Shown here one piece after another: positions 1 to 11,011 of a DNA stretch of 64,000 bases. How positions within the stretch are numbered: the first letter of the stretch is position 1; the number at the start of each line of letters is the position of its first letter. The stretch comes from Utricularia gibba (Eukaryota > Streptophyta > Magnoliopsida > Lamiales > Lentibulariaceae), in NCBI GenBank assembly GCA_002189035.1, contig NEEC01000002.1, positions 5,913,001 through 5,977,000 of the forward strand, written 5' to 3'. Made by a program: the position numbers and the translations under genes. A model generated the notes under the pieces. It was not told the DNA's origin. It was given only the letters and a program-made list of their open reading frames with translations, and searched no databases.

Positions 1-250
1 GTGTATGTCTCGGTGTACTGTTGTATAATTACCCCAGATGTTTTTCTGTTGAATAAGCAACACATTTGCAGGTTGAGAGACCTTCTAATTAATTCATTTT
101 TGGAACACAGTATTTTTTTTTTTTTTTTTGTGTGGATTCTAAGCATCTGCTGTACAGGGAACCTAATTCGTGGATTTCCCTGTTTTCCTTTATGCTTGGC
201 TTGGAATACTGTTGTCTAAGATTTGGATGTTGCTTTTTTTTTTTTTGTAG

Positions 251-1368
251 ATGAGCTCATCAAGAATGCTGCATATATCGGTACACCTGGAAAGGGCATC
301 CTTGCTGCTGATGAGTCTACTGGAACCATTGGCAAGCGCCTGTCAAGCATCAATGTGGAGAACGTAGAATCAAACAGGAGGGCTCTCCGGGAGCTTTTAT
401 TCACCACCCCTGGTGTTCTTCAGTACCTCAGTGGAGTCATCCTTTTCGAGGAAACTCTTTATCAGAAGACAGCTTCAGGTATGATCATGGATTTCTGTTG
501 TAGTTTGGAGTATACGCGAGCTGAGGCAATGCTTCTGAGCTAACTTGCAGGTAAGCCCTTCGTTGATGTGTTGAACGAGGGTGGTGTCCTCCCTGGCATT
601 AAGGTTGATAAGGGCACTGTAGAGCTCGCCGGTACAAATGGGGAGACAACCACCCAAGGCCTCGACGATCTCGCACAGCGTTGCCAACAGTATTACTCCG
701 CAGGGGCCAGATTTGCCAAATGGAGAGCTGTTCTCAAGATTGGCCCCAATGAGCCATCACAGCTCGCCATCAATGAAAACGCCAATGGCCTTGCACGTTA
801 TGCCATCATTTGCCAGGAGAACGGCTTGGTCCCTATTGTTGAGCCGGAGATCCTCGTCGACGGCTCTCACGACATCGACAAGTGTGCTGATGTTACAGAG
901 CGTGTGCTTGCTGCTTGCTACAAGGCGCTCAACGATCACCATGTTCTCCTGGAGGGCACTCTGTTGAAGCCCAACATGGTGGCCCCGGGGTCTGATTCTA
1001 AGAAAGTCCCACCGGAGGTCATTGCTGAGTACACAGTCCGTGCCCTGCAGAGAACAATGCCTCCGGCGGTTCCCGCCGTGGTCTTCTTGTCCGGTGGACA
1101 GAGCGAGGAGGAAGCCACAGTCAACCTGAATGCGATGAATAAGCTGAAGGCCAAGAAGCCATGGAGCCTCTCCTTCTCATTCGGGCGTGCTCTGCAGCAG
1201 AGCACCATCAAGGCCTGGTCAGGAAAGGAGGAAAACATCTCAAAGGCACAGGATGTGTTCCTGGCAAGGTGCAAGGCCAACTCTGAAGCAACACTCGGAA
1301 CTTACGAGGGTGGTGCTGTGAGCGAGGGCGCGTCTGAGAGCCTCCATGTCAAAGATTACAAGTACTGA
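251..1368 (+). CDS. FBA: Cytosolic fructose-bisphosphate aldolase, class I (5' end outside window)
   Basis: Class I aldolase of glycolysis and gluconeogenesis, cleaving fructose-1,6-bisphosphate to DHAP and glyceraldehyde-3-phosphate. Two exons are seen, 251-478 and 551-1368, joined by a 72-nt GT-AG intron. The first begins in mid-codon after a pyrimidine-rich acceptor, so a short exon with the initiator (usually about 9 residues) lies upstream of the window. Signatures read directly: [15 protein letters not shown] near the start, [11 protein letters not shown] in the middle, and [12 protein letters not shown], which carries the Schiff-base lysine (family knowledge). The C-terminus ends in KDYKY; the terminal Tyr is conserved and needed for full activity in class I aldolases. 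No plastid transit peptide is visible in this part, and the sequence matches the cytosolic isoforms (inference). About 348 residues of an expected 358 are present. Confidence 0.96.
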
Positions 1369-2694
1369 ATCACGCCATTTTTGCCCTGCAAGCTCTATGG
1401 TACGCTTCCTGGTAGTAGGACTTTGCCATGGTAGGGAATAAGACGAGAAGGAGAGGTATGATACGGCCATTCTTAGTATACAAAACTGCTTTGCCACCAT
1501 CTGGTGCGACTTAAAATAATGTAATTATTTATTTAATCCTCACATTAAAATTTTCTAAAATACCGAAAATTTGTATTATTATTTTTTTGAATCTTATTAT
1601 CTTTAAGAAAATGTAAAAAATTAATAACCATATAAATATTTATTAAATGGATACGGCAATATATGAATACATAATAATACGATTGTAATAAAATATTAAA
1701 AGATAATGTGTAAATCATAATTTTAAATAATAATATATTTTATAAATGCATAATTCAATAATAAAAATAGTTTACATGTTTAATATTAAAAAGTGATTTG
1801 GTTAATTATTTCTAAATTTTTTAATAAAATTTTCGAATTAATTTTATGGTTTAAAAACTGATAAAATGTTTTGTAGAGTTCAAACTTCAGACAATTTAGA
1901 TGCTAAAATAGATTCATTTAAAAAATTGACTAATATCAATTTATTTGTCACACATTTAATCAAAAAAATATATACATAGGATGCTCATTTTTTTCACATA
2001 ATGTTCAACATATGTCCACTTTTCTTATTCATTCGTCCAAATATGATTGACCCAACTAAATTAATGGATATGTTGTTAAAACATATATCATATACATATT
2101 TAAATATTACATATTTAATATATCTTATATGAAGTATTTTCATAATATGAGTAACATGGTTATTAATAATTTCTAATTTTTATAAATATCTATATACATT
2201 TTTTTTCTAATACATATGAGATTTATGAAATAATTGCGTAACTTATGCAATCATGTCAATGAAAATCTCTTATGTCATTGATTTTTTAACTAGATGAATT
2301 TTAATTATTTTTTATTTATTCTAAAAACATATTTTTTTTTATTTTTAAATTTACTTTTCAAAAACATAAAGAAACTAGAGGTACTTAATTGTGAGTACAA
2401 AATTTAAATAACATATGCATCATATAATTATTCAAATATTGGAATAATAAATTATACTTTAGTACTTGTACCATTTTTAAATATATATTATATCTATTTT
2501 CAAATTTAAAAACCACATGACATGTTTTTACGTAAACATAAATAACATTCATCAAGTGAATCCAAATATTTAAAGTGCAAAACAACTCACAAAATATATA
2601 TATATTTTTTGAGATACTTATCTCCTGAACAAAATGCAAAGCTCCCTTGCAGCATAAACAATGGAAAACCCTTAATTTTTCACCTTGGATTGAT
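1369..2694. other. AT-rich intergenic spacer
   Basis: Contains the aldolase 3' UTR and then very AT-rich DNA with no convincing coding frame. A short (AT)n run lies near 2597-2608. The open frame at 2385-2810 on the minus strand overlaps the end of the trihelix gene and has no recognisable protein character. Confidence 0.7.
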
Positions 2695-3988
2695 TCAGAA
2701 TCCATATCCCCAATGGTTGTGGTGTTGTCTCTTTGTATTTTCAATCCCTTTATCGCAATAAGAACCCTCCAAGTTCTCGTACAGAGAACTTGTTCCTGGA
2801 TGATCATCATGATTGATGGTAGCTGGGTTCTCCTTGCTTTTGTTGTTTCCTCTTGTCACGTAATGATCCCATTTCTCCTTCCACATTATCCCATTTCGTT
2901 GATGACCGAAAGTTGCCATCTTTCTTGCTACCTCCTCCCACAGCTCCTCTTCTGATAAAACCCCATCTTCTCCACCGGCCCTCATCCCGCTCCGCACCTG
3001 AATCAGCCTCCACATCTCGTATTCCGGGGACTTATCGGCGCCGGAATGTTGCTTGGTGGCTGCCTGGTGAAAGGCTTCCATTAGAGCTGCATCTCTGGCC
3101 TCAATCCATGACTTCTCGTTGGCCCAGTAAGTGTGCTCCCTTTCTATCCTTGCTGCGTCTTGCTTTCTCCATTCTTCTTCTCTTAGCATTCTTTCGAATT
3201 CCCTTTTTTCTATGGTTTTCACCACCTTCGCCATCCACATCTCCTGCTTCTCGATCACACTCGTCATCTGTTCATCGATGAAGTTCATGATCTTGTTCTC
3301 TATGCTTCTCTTCACACGCCTTTTCTTCCCCTTACGATCCTCGTTTTGTTTCTGAACGTCGCTCCAACCTGATGAAATCTCGACGAGATCGCAGTAGTTG
3401 GATTTGTGCTCCGAGTATGGATCCGTGTAGATGTCGTTGTTGAAGTAGCCGAATTCCATGGAGGCTGATTTGCTTGCTCCCCCATACAGAGCTTCAAGCT
3501 GTCCAAAGAACTTGTAATGCTTCCCTTCTTGCATCCTGCTGTTGTCTAACCTAGTTTTCTTGTAATACTTGTAGAGATTCTCCAGCTTCTCTCTGCATTT
3601 TTTGCCGCTTCTCTGATACCCATATTCTTCCAGCATTATCCTGAAAGCAAAAGGAAACAATTTGAGCTCATAAACCCTAGTTTTCAGAGCTCAGAATCAC
3701 GATCATTGTGCCCTAAAACTGTTGTTTCCTATTAATGCGTGTTGCAGAGACTGGCCGTGAAAACAAGAAAGGAAGAAGGGTTTGTTTGACAAGCCTTGAG
3801 ACTTCCTCCCAGAGAGGTGCCTTGCGGTGATTCGCCTCCCTGAACTTGCTATCCAGCCTGGTTCGGACTTCAAGGAGGCTAAGCGTCTCCTGCGTCCGCC
3901 ACCGTCCGATCCCGGCATCCCCCACCTCAACCGCGCTTCCGCCGCAGCTGGGAGGCATTCCGATGCTGCGAGGGTAGGGGTCGAACAT
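2695..3988 (-). CDS. Trihelix (GT-2/PETAL LOSS-like) transcription factor
   Basis: Plant trihelix DNA-binding factor with two trihelix domains, expected to act in the nucleus on GT elements. Exon 1 is 3795-3988 and exon 2 is 2695-3640, giving 379 residues. The N-terminal trihelix starts at GRWRTQETLSLLEVR (about residue 30) and continues after the intron as EEYGYQRSGKKCREKLENLY. A charged coiled-coil-like stretch rich in E, K and R fills the middle. A second trihelix-like segment near residues 275-330 starts WRLIQVRSGM and contains WEEVARKMATFG. The start MFDPYPRS is the only Met after an in-frame stop at 4055-4057. The intron at 3641-3794 joins in frame only with a GC donor (AG|GCTTGT) and an AG acceptor, restoring the conserved EVSR-I junction. 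This could belong to the PTL or another GT-2 subgroup; the paralogue is not resolved. Confidence 0.88.
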
Positions 3989-4341
3989 GAACTCCGGTTG
4001 GAAGAACGACCTCCGGTGAAGATGTAGTGCCGGGGGTCCGCCGCCGTGCTGTAATCATGTTCCATTCCGGCAACTAGTCTCCGGTGGAAGGTGTGCTTTT
4101 GAATGGCGTCCTCCTACTCCACACCTTATCTCCTTTTTAAAAAGAGACCTCCACCTGGTTTGACCAGCCAACCCCATCACCATCATGTCGGTGATCTGAA
4201 TAAGTTATATCACGTTTTGAAATAATTCTTTTTTACCTGGTGAATGCAGAGTTTCGGAAGAGGAGAAAGACAAGAGATGTTCAATTAATCTTAAACTTTT
4301 AAAAGAACATTAATGAATCAAGTGATGATTTCAGGGATATT

Positions 4342-4399
4342 TTGCCCTAATCCGCCATTCACGGTGGCTGTTGCCCTAATCCGCCATTCATGGTGTCCG
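4342..4399. repeat. 29-bp tandem repeat, two copies
   Basis: The unit beginning TTGCCCTAATCCGCCATTCA occurs back to back at 4342-4370 and 4371-4399, with a few differences in the last third. It is noncoding and lies upstream of the trihelix gene. Confidence 0.9.
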
Positions 4400-5411
4400 A
4401 GTGGGCCTGGTACAACGTTGGGATTGCATGGCTTTCGTACGACTGGATTTTGATTGGCGGGGCGCATTGGTCCCATCCGCAGGCTGATCAGGTGCTGCGT
4501 CGCTCTGAATCTCATTCATGTATCATAACCACACACGAGCGCCATTCCCACTACTCCCATCCTGCACACGCTCCAACGCACTCCCCCTCCATTTCCCCCT
4601 TGCAGTTAATTCAACAGAAATCCACCCCTTCTCACCCTTACTTCTCAATATAACCAGCACCATTCATTGTTGAAATTTATGATATGATTGATCGTACCAG
4701 CACACATCAAGTCTAACTATATAAGAAATATGAATCATATTAAAAAATTTAAGTTCAATTGATTACTAATGATCTATAATATCTTATATAATTTTATTTG
4801 CATTCCGTCAGAAATCTAGCCCTTCTCATGGATACAAGCTTCTTCACCATCATCACATCATTATTAAAACTAAAGATATAATGGGATGTGCAGACGTGAA
4901 CCTCAATTATATAATAAACATGAATAACATTAGAAAATATTATATTCATCTTATTATTAATAATCCATAATCTTTTATATACTTGATTATGATTTTATTC
5001 TAATTTCATCATCAGCGAGTTGGTATAGCAGATCTCGTGTGGAAGGAAGAGATGGTTAGTGATTTGAATGAGCATGCAAAGGAAAGGATGGGGGGCAGTG
5101 ATGGTGAAAAGCACTAGACAGGAGGGGTATTATTGTGGTGGTGGTGGGGCAGTGAACAATCACTAGATGGCGATAAATGCAGATGGGATGCTACTCATCT
5201 GCTGCCAGGAGAATAGATAGCTTAGTCTTAAGTGTCTCTCCTATTTCCCCCCCTAGATTCTTGTTCATGGTCCCAACTCAACTCATCATCCATCCTTGTG
5301 AATTCCTTCTTCCCACACATCACAAACCCAACCCAACAATCATCATCTTCTTCTTCTTCTTCTTCCGCAGACAAACAAAACAACAACACCCTACCATGCT
5401 GCATTAACAAT

Positions 5412-5440
5412 GAAGCAGCAGCAGCAGCAGCAGCAGCAGT
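5412..5440. repeat. (CAG)n microsatellite
   Basis: An uninterrupted run of about nine CAG units followed by TAGCAGGAGCAG. It follows a TTC run about 50 bp upstream. No coding context is seen, so this is probably an ordinary simple sequence repeat. Confidence 0.9.
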
Positions 5441-6138
5441 AGCAGGAGCAGTCTGAACTGTGTGTACAAAAAGAGGAAGAAAAAGAAAAACAATGCGGTG
5501 CATTTATTCTAGTACTGAGAAAAAGGTTTCATCTTTGGCCTAGTAGAGACAAAATCTTAGAAAACCTGACAAAGTGTCACATGCACATTTGGAATCGGGT
5601 ATTTAAAATAGTCGCGTATTTGAAATATGTCCCAATTATTTACTTGTCGGAATTGACATGAGCTCTGTCATGTCTCTTGCTTCTTTCCTGCGCAGTACTT
5701 GTACTAGGATTTTTTATTGTTCAGTAGTTTGCCCTTACAAGGGCTGGGCTTTAAGAGCCTCCTCCTAGAATTTTACTTATTGCGCCTCACTAATGGGCTG
5801 GTGTAGCAAGTGAGAGCTAAGTTGCACCAGAATGAGTGGAGGTGTGAAATTTGGGGTGGTGCAACATTCATTGATTGATTTTAGGAATCCTATTTGTAGG
5901 ATGTATTAAAAGTAAGTTATTTTAAAAGATATACATATTATATAAACACAATATAATTACAAGTAAAATAAAATTAACTTATCAAATACAATAATTAACT
6001 TAAAAAATCATGCACTTTGCATGTACCCAATATATGATTTCCCGCCAATTGTAGGGAATCATGCAATCTAGAGAGAGATGGAGAAATCATGGCACTGGTG
6101 ATGCGGTAGCATAATTATCTAATGGAATAAATTTAAGT

Positions 6139-6348
6139 AGTGTTTCGAAAATTTTTTTAAAATTATTTTAGAAAAATAAAAAAGAAATAAAATTAACATA
6201 TTAATTACTTTTCCAAAAACAATTTTTTTAATATAATTTCAGAAGTATTTTTAAAATAATTACTTTTTATAATTAATATTATTTTAGAATAAAATTATTT
6301 TTATTTTTTGAAAAATAAAAATAGATTTCAAAAATTTTCCAGAATATT
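6139..6348. mobile_element. MITE-like element, copy 1
   Basis: About 210 bp, starting AGTGTTTCGAAAATTTTTTTA and ending CAAAAATTTTCCAGAATATT. The ends are roughly inverted and resemble those at 14291-14521, where the terminal inverted repeat is much cleaner. The right terminus is degraded. No coding capacity. Confidence 0.55.
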
Positions 6349-6421
6349 AATTTAGTACTTTACCAATAAGCAATCTTGTATATTTGAAGTTTGAAAAATC
6401 AGGATTGGGACTGGTTTGTTT

Positions 6422-8977
6422 CTATCTCCATGAGCCAAAATCCACAGACTGTAAAGAAATGTTTCCAAGAAACAAGTCCGAGACATGGCGTTTGCAGAGC
6501 CCGATTCTTCTCCTATGCAGACTTGGATGAATGGAGCTTGCGAACCCCGTTTTCCAAGAAGGGAACCTCTGTCTCTCCATAACATGTAGTGCATAAACAC
6601 ATGAAGCAGAAGACGAGCATCCCACAACGAAGCAGTAGCAGGGCCTCGACTCACTCACCTTTCTAGCTAGTGACAAACAGCAAAGACCTCCATAGTTTAT
6701 TCCGTACGTCAATGTGCCATCAAATGATGCAGATTCTTGAGAAACAAGCTCTTCTTTTGCTTCTGCAAGTTCGAGATCATGAGCACAAGGGATTCTGCTA
6801 AGCTCCCAGTCGAATTTCTTCTCTATGATTGCTTCATGGAGTCTGTACTTGGAAGCTAATGTTCTGATGCATGACAAGCGCACTTGGTTGGTGATGATCT
6901 GCTTTACTTCATTGAAGTTATCATGTCGTCTGTACCATCTCAGCCATCTGGTCACGATCCCAACATGCCAATCGATGATTTGATCATCGTCTAGGAAGAT
7001 TAGCATGTGGCAGGTTCGAGCATATCCTTCCCTGTAAGTCAGCCCATATCGATGGAGGCGCTTCATTATGACTTTAACAGGAGCCAAAATTTCTGTTTTG
7101 GCAACCGGTTCCTGTGGCTTACCGGAGTTTGGTAAAAGAGCAAGCAAGGAGGCTGTCTCAGAAACAATGTATTCTCTGGCCTGTTTCTGAAATTCGTAGA
7201 AAGACTCAGTTAATTCTTGGGGAAGAGCCGGTTCCACAACATGCTTAACCAGTGTCATTTCTTCAGTCTCCATATTTTTTGTACTCACGTCTTGGAGCCA
7301 TATTTTTAGTAATTCTTTGTACCAGTGATCAGTTCTCATTCCAGCTTTACGATAGCATGAAATTTGGTGTAAGAGCGAGTTAGGGTCGACTAAATGCTTG
7401 ATCTCAGACTCCTTGACTTTCTTCAGGCCATGAGCTAGCCACTTCTTAGCTATTCTCGCAGCCCCGGCATTCCAAATTTCCTGTTTCTGTTCAGTGAACA
7501 TCTGAATCTTGTCCTTCAACTTGTGAACAGAAACTACAGCTTGAGTTTCCTTCAGATGACATTTAATCAAAGTACCGAGGAATCTAATGCCAGAGTTACT
7601 ATGGCATGCTAAGATCTCAGATTGGTCGTCAACAGCCAGGTGAAGAGAATCATTTAAGTACCTTTGAACGTCCAACTTCAGGGATAAAGCAACTTCTCGT
7701 GGACCTGAGATGGCGAAAAAGATCTCATCCATGAAACGAACACAATGCACCCTCACATCTGAGTTCCTCCTCGTAGTAGGCAGAATGATACCATTTATCT
7801 GTCTTCTGAACCAGCCACGCAGCTTGGAATTTGTTCCATTATCTTCATCACCATGGTGTTCCAATATTTCATAACTCATTGAGAGCCGGTATACCTCACG
7901 GTCAAAGAGATCAAGATATATGTTCATCAATACTGGCGACAGTATCCCTTCTTGTGGGAGACCCTGTCCCTTGGCAAACCCACCAAACTCCAAGTTGAGA
8001 ACCTTGGCATCAAACATTTTTCCAAGCATATCACACAAACTAGGATCATCTATCTTTTCCTCAATTGCAGATAGCAGCTTTCCAAGGATTTGGGCATCAA
8101 TCTTTTTATTGAGAACTACAGTGAACCAGAAATCAGGATTTGATATCTCGTTACGTATATATTTCAATGCCGACCAATGCCCCCTCCCACTGCGGAGACC
8201 ATGAGAAATCTTAGAAAAATAAGGCCTATAAACAACTTCCAGAACTATTCTGATTGCCTCTTGTACAACTCTAAGTTTCAAATTTGGAAAAACAAGTTCT
8301 TCCTTCTCTACCTTAGATCCTCGGGTAGATATTGAATAGGTGTTACTTTCGACATTGAAGTTACCTTCAGATATCTCATCTGCAAGAGACTGAAAGCACA
8401 ATTTATCTCCTTCAGATGCTAAATCTACATTTGAGGCAACCCTTATACAGTCATATGCATCCCTTAGAACGGTTGCATCAGCAATGACTTTCATCAAGAG
8501 GTCTCTAAACTTCCCTTCTTTGCACTGCTCTTTTACCTTCTTTTTGACACGCATCTCAAGCGACCGTTTGACCTCAATACGGTTTTTCGGTTTTGATCTT
8601 TTGATATCATCATCATAAGATTCTTGAATAGATGATGCTAAATCCATAGCCAAAGAACCCCTCCCCTTCTTCCCTTCACCATATCCAATTGTCTCGGCTG
8701 GACAAATCAAGGAATCTTTCATTAAGTCTGCCAAATTCATTGCCAGAGATGCTTTATCCATTTTATTACCAACAGGATGTGCATTTTGTGCCTCCCCAGT
8801 TGAATATAACCTAGCAGGCAAGTGTGTCATACCAGATTGCCCTAAGAAGATACGGCTATTAGTACATATATCAAAGATAAAGCTCAACAAAAAGAGAAAT
8901 AAAATGTATGTACCAGTCCCCAAAATGAAGCTAACTTCATTGAGAGAAAGTCTTCTGAGCAGTAGACGAGATTTCAT
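6422..8977 (-). CDS. Nuclear-encoded organellar group II intron maturase (nMAT3/nMAT4 type)
   Basis: Maturase that assists splicing of group II introns, expected in mitochondria. Two exons, 8914-8977 and 6422-8841, give about 827 residues. The N-terminus (MKSRLLLRRLSLNE, then ARLYSTG) is rich in Arg, Ser and Leu like a mitochondrial presequence. The reverse-transcriptase domain shows GLPQEGILSPVLMNIYLD. The catalytic YADD box reads FMDE, so RT activity is unlikely. Domain X spans about the region with WLAHGLKKVKESEI through DWHVGIVTRWLRWYRR. The C-terminus keeps a Cys/His-rich D/En-like tail (SRPCYCFVVGC, LCKRH), which points to nMAT3 or nMAT4 rather than nMAT1 or nMAT2. My impression favours nMAT3, but the paralogue needs a tree. 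The 72-nt intron 8842-8913 has a TACTAAT branch-site-like motif and is itself open in frame. The gene is divergent from the eS17 gene. Confidence 0.9.
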   Translation of the reverse strand: MKSRLLLRRLSLNEVSFILGTGTYILFLFLLSFIFDICTNSRIFLGQSGMTHLPARLYSTGEAQNAHPVGNKMDKASLAMNLADLMKDSLICPAETIGYGEGKKGRGSLAMDLASSIQESYDDDIKRSKPKNRIEVKRSLEMRVKKKVKEQCKEGKFRDLLMKVIADATVLRDAYDCIRVASNVDLASEGDKLCFQSLADEISEGNFNVESNTYSISTRGSKVEKEELVFPNLKLRVVQEAIRIVLEVVYRPYFSKISHGLRSGRGHWSALKYIRNEISNPDFWFTVVLNKKIDAQILGKLLSAIEEKIDDPSLCDMLGKMFDAKVLNLEFGGFAKGQGLPQEGILSPVLMNIYLDLFDREVYRLSMSYEILEHHGDEDNGTNSKLRGWFRRQINGIILPTTRRNSDVRVHCVRFMDEIFFAISGPREVALSLKLDVQRYLNDSLHLAVDDQSEILACHSNSGIRFLGTLIKCHLKETQAVVSVHKLKDKIQMFTEQKQEIWNAGAARIAKKWLAHGLKKVKESEIKHLVDPNSLLHQISCYRKAGMRTDHWYKELLKIWLQDVSTKNMETEEMTLVKHVVEPALPQELTESFYEFQKQAREYIVSETASLLALLPNSGKPQEPVAKTEILAPVKVIMKRLHRYGLTYREGYARTCHMLIFLDDDQIIDWHVGIVTRWLRWYRRHDNFNEVKQIITNQVRLSCIRTLASKYRLHEAIIEKKFDWELSRIPCAHDLELAEAKEELVSQESASFDGTLTYGINYGGLCCLSLARKVSESRPCYCFVVGCSSSASCVYALHVMERQRFPSWKTGFASSIHPSLHRRRIGLCKRHVSDLFLGNISLQSVDFGSWR

Positions 8978-9785
8978 CGAGCATCATGAATTCTAACACT
9001 GCACATTTCCTTAATCAAAGTCATATATCCTGGAAAATCTCCACTCTTAGTCAGCTCCATCAATATCACTGGTGACGGAAAGAAAGCGTTAAAATATGCA
9101 CGATACAACAGAAGAAAGAGCACATTACTGAATACAAAGTCACAACGATACTGACCAAAACTGCGCCTGTGATGCTCAGAGAAACACAAACATAACCAAA
9201 ATAAAAGAAAAAAACTCAACTACGGCTAAAAAAGCGGCCTTCAGGAGATTTGCCCAAGTAAGTTAATCTAAAGCATCACCTAAACAAAAATGCCGAACTC
9301 CAGTTGGCGCGTGAAAGCAAAATTGAAGCCAGAAAGTCCCTGGGGAATGCAACTGGAAGTCCGGCCACCTGAACAAAACTCCCTTTTATTGGGAAAGGAG
9401 TAAAGAAACCAAAAAGTGTAGAAGATAAACTGCGACATTCATCGTAAAGGTTGGACTATTCACCTCAAAACTGGCTAGGCGATCCCAAATCGCCATGGAA
9501 GCTCCGGTAGAAGCTCCTTCAAGATTTGGGCCAGCTAGTTTAAAAAAAGCATGGCCCAGTACCTCCTTCCTGGGCTGGCCCTATTGATATCTCAAACAAC
9601 CAGTGTCCCCGATTTGGGATTAGAGAAAAATATTGGGGCATTTTCGAAATAGTTTCCATTTCTGGGGCAGAAATGGAGAATACCATTACTATATAAATGG
9701 CTTAACCCTAGAAGTCGAGAAACCCCAATTATCGAGGACTCGCCGCCGCTGTCGCTGCCGCCGTATCCTTGCAGCCACTGCGACA
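8978..9785. promoter_or_regulatory. Divergent promoter interval between nMAT and eS17 genes
   Basis: About 800 bp separates the two start codons. On the eS17 side there are three site II-type elements: TGGGCC at 9527-9532, GGCCCA at 9553-9558 and TGGGCT at 9571-9576. A TATA-like TATAAAT lies at 9692-9698 and a telo-box core AACCCTA at 9704-9710. Site II plus telo-box is a known combination in plant ribosomal protein promoters and in many genes for mitochondrial proteins. Sharing by both genes is inference. Confidence 0.6.
9692..9710 (+). promoter_or_regulatory. TATA box and telo-box of eS17
   Basis: TATAAAT at 9692-9698 followed six bases later by AACCCTA at 9704-9710. The telo-box core is characteristic of plant translation-machinery genes. 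Position relative to the ATG fits a short 5' leader. Confidence 0.65.
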
Positions 9786-10214
9786 ATGGGCCGTGTGCGA
9801 ACGAAAACTGTGAAGAAGTCGTCTCGGCAGTTGATCGAGCGCTACTACTCGAAGATGTCCCTGGATTTTGACACCAACAAGAAGATTCTCGACGAGGTTG
9901 CTATCATTGCTTCAAAGCGCCTCCGAAACAAGATTGCTGGATTTTCCACTCATCTGATGAAGCGAATCCAGAAGGGCCCCGTTCGCGGTATCTCTCTGAA
10001 GCTACAGGAAGAGGAACGTGAACGGCGCATGGATTTCGTGCCGGATGAGTCCGCCATTAAGGTTGATAACATAGAGGTAGATCAGGAGACTCTCGATTTG
10101 CTTGAGTCACTGGGTATGAAGGATCTTCCTGGCGTTGGGCTTAAGGAGGATCAGGGACCTGTGAACATTGCGCCACCGGTGAACTACGGCCGTGGGGGTG
10201 GGAGGCGTTACTGA
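9786..10214 (+). CDS. RPS17: 40S ribosomal protein eS17 (S17)
   Basis: Structural protein of the small cytosolic ribosomal subunit. Single exon, 142 residues, the usual family length. It starts [21 protein letters not shown] and contains the conserved [35 protein letters not shown] block. The plant-type acidic/glycine tail ends in [10 protein letters not shown]. The open frame extends upstream to 9633, but the 5' part is not family sequence. The ATG at 9786 follows the TATA/telo-box region by about 80 bp and matches the family start. eS17 genes of plants are typically intronless. It is transcribed away from the nMAT gene. Confidence 0.98.
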   Translation: MGRVRTKTVKKSSRQLIERYYSKMSLDFDTNKKILDEVAIIASKRLRNKIAGFSTHLMKRIQKGPVRGISLKLQEEERERRMDFVPDESAIKVDNIEVDQETLDLLESLGMKDLPGVGLKEDQGPVNIAPPVNYGRGGGRRY

Positions 10215-11011
10215 AAAAGTTGTGTGACTATGTTCTATGTCTCAGTGTTTTTTTTTTCATGCTGTCTTTGCAATTTCCTGTTTTCAAGCCACTGAATTTT
10301 TGCATTTGGAGACTATGATTCAGTTTATATTTGTTCTGGGTCGTTGAACATCAATGCCGTTGCCCGAATCTGTAGCAATTTCTTGGTTTACCTCGTGATA
10401 CCGAGTGTCTTGATAGATATGTTATAATGCGTTCGCAGTTCTATACTTTTTCATGATGACAGGGCCAATGGGTTCAATTAATATGTCATTTGCCTCGGTT
10501 TCCTCTCTGCGGATGGCTAATGCTAGAAAGATCACACTCCTTTTTATCAACTTCAGTTCGTGATACTGTCTATCTTTCTAGAGATTCTATCTTAGGTTTC
10601 ATTTTGCTGCTGGGAAATGCTAAGGAGTGTTTCAGCACTTCTCTATAATAGAAATGGGACTTGTTTTGATTACTTTGTGATACAAAGAAATGATATCTTC
10701 GGTTTATATCAATCCTGTGATACCCATTGTGTTCATATGCCTCTTTCTTCTGTGCTGATTGGAAAAATGTGGATTTGGTTGGAACTGAAGCCCGTATTGC
10801 GTTCCATCATGACAAGAAAACAGTATCATTTGAGCCACTCTGTTCATGGTTCTTTTTTGGTGGTAATGTCATTCAAGCATTCAATTGAAATAGATGAACT
10901 TTGAATGTTTCGGTGACAAGGTTCTATTCCTAAAAACTCTTATTGTAAGATGCCTACTACACTCGAAAAGGGTAGCAATGCAAAAGTCTGCGCGAGTAAG
11001 CAGCGAGGGTC
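10215..11011. other. Intergenic, converging 3' regions
   Basis: Lies between the 3' ends of eS17 (+) and the first MRS2 gene (-). It is less AT-rich than other spacers and probably contains both 3' UTRs. The 95-codon plus-strand frame at 10617-10904 has no recognisable features. Confidence 0.6.

Larger units (their letters stand above)
3989..6421. other. Intergenic region with simple repeats and transposon relics
   Basis: No supported gene. It holds the trihelix promoter and 5' leader, a 29-bp imperfect tandem repeat (4342-4399), two diverged AT-rich direct repeats (about 4708-4800 and 4903-5005), TTC and CAG trinucleotide runs (about 5345-5366 and 5412-5440) and a MITE-like element (6139-6348). 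Short open frames here are low complexity (poly-Ala or poly-Ser from the repeats). Confidence 0.7.

Noticed and set aside
2385-2810. 141-codon minus-strand frame rich in Ile, Asn and Tyr
   Set aside because: It lies mostly in AT-rich spacer beyond the trihelix stop and has the composition of random AT-rich DNA.
5228-5503. Frame with poly-Ala and poly-Glu
   Set aside because: Produced by CAG and TTC microsatellites. No homologous protein features outside the repeats.
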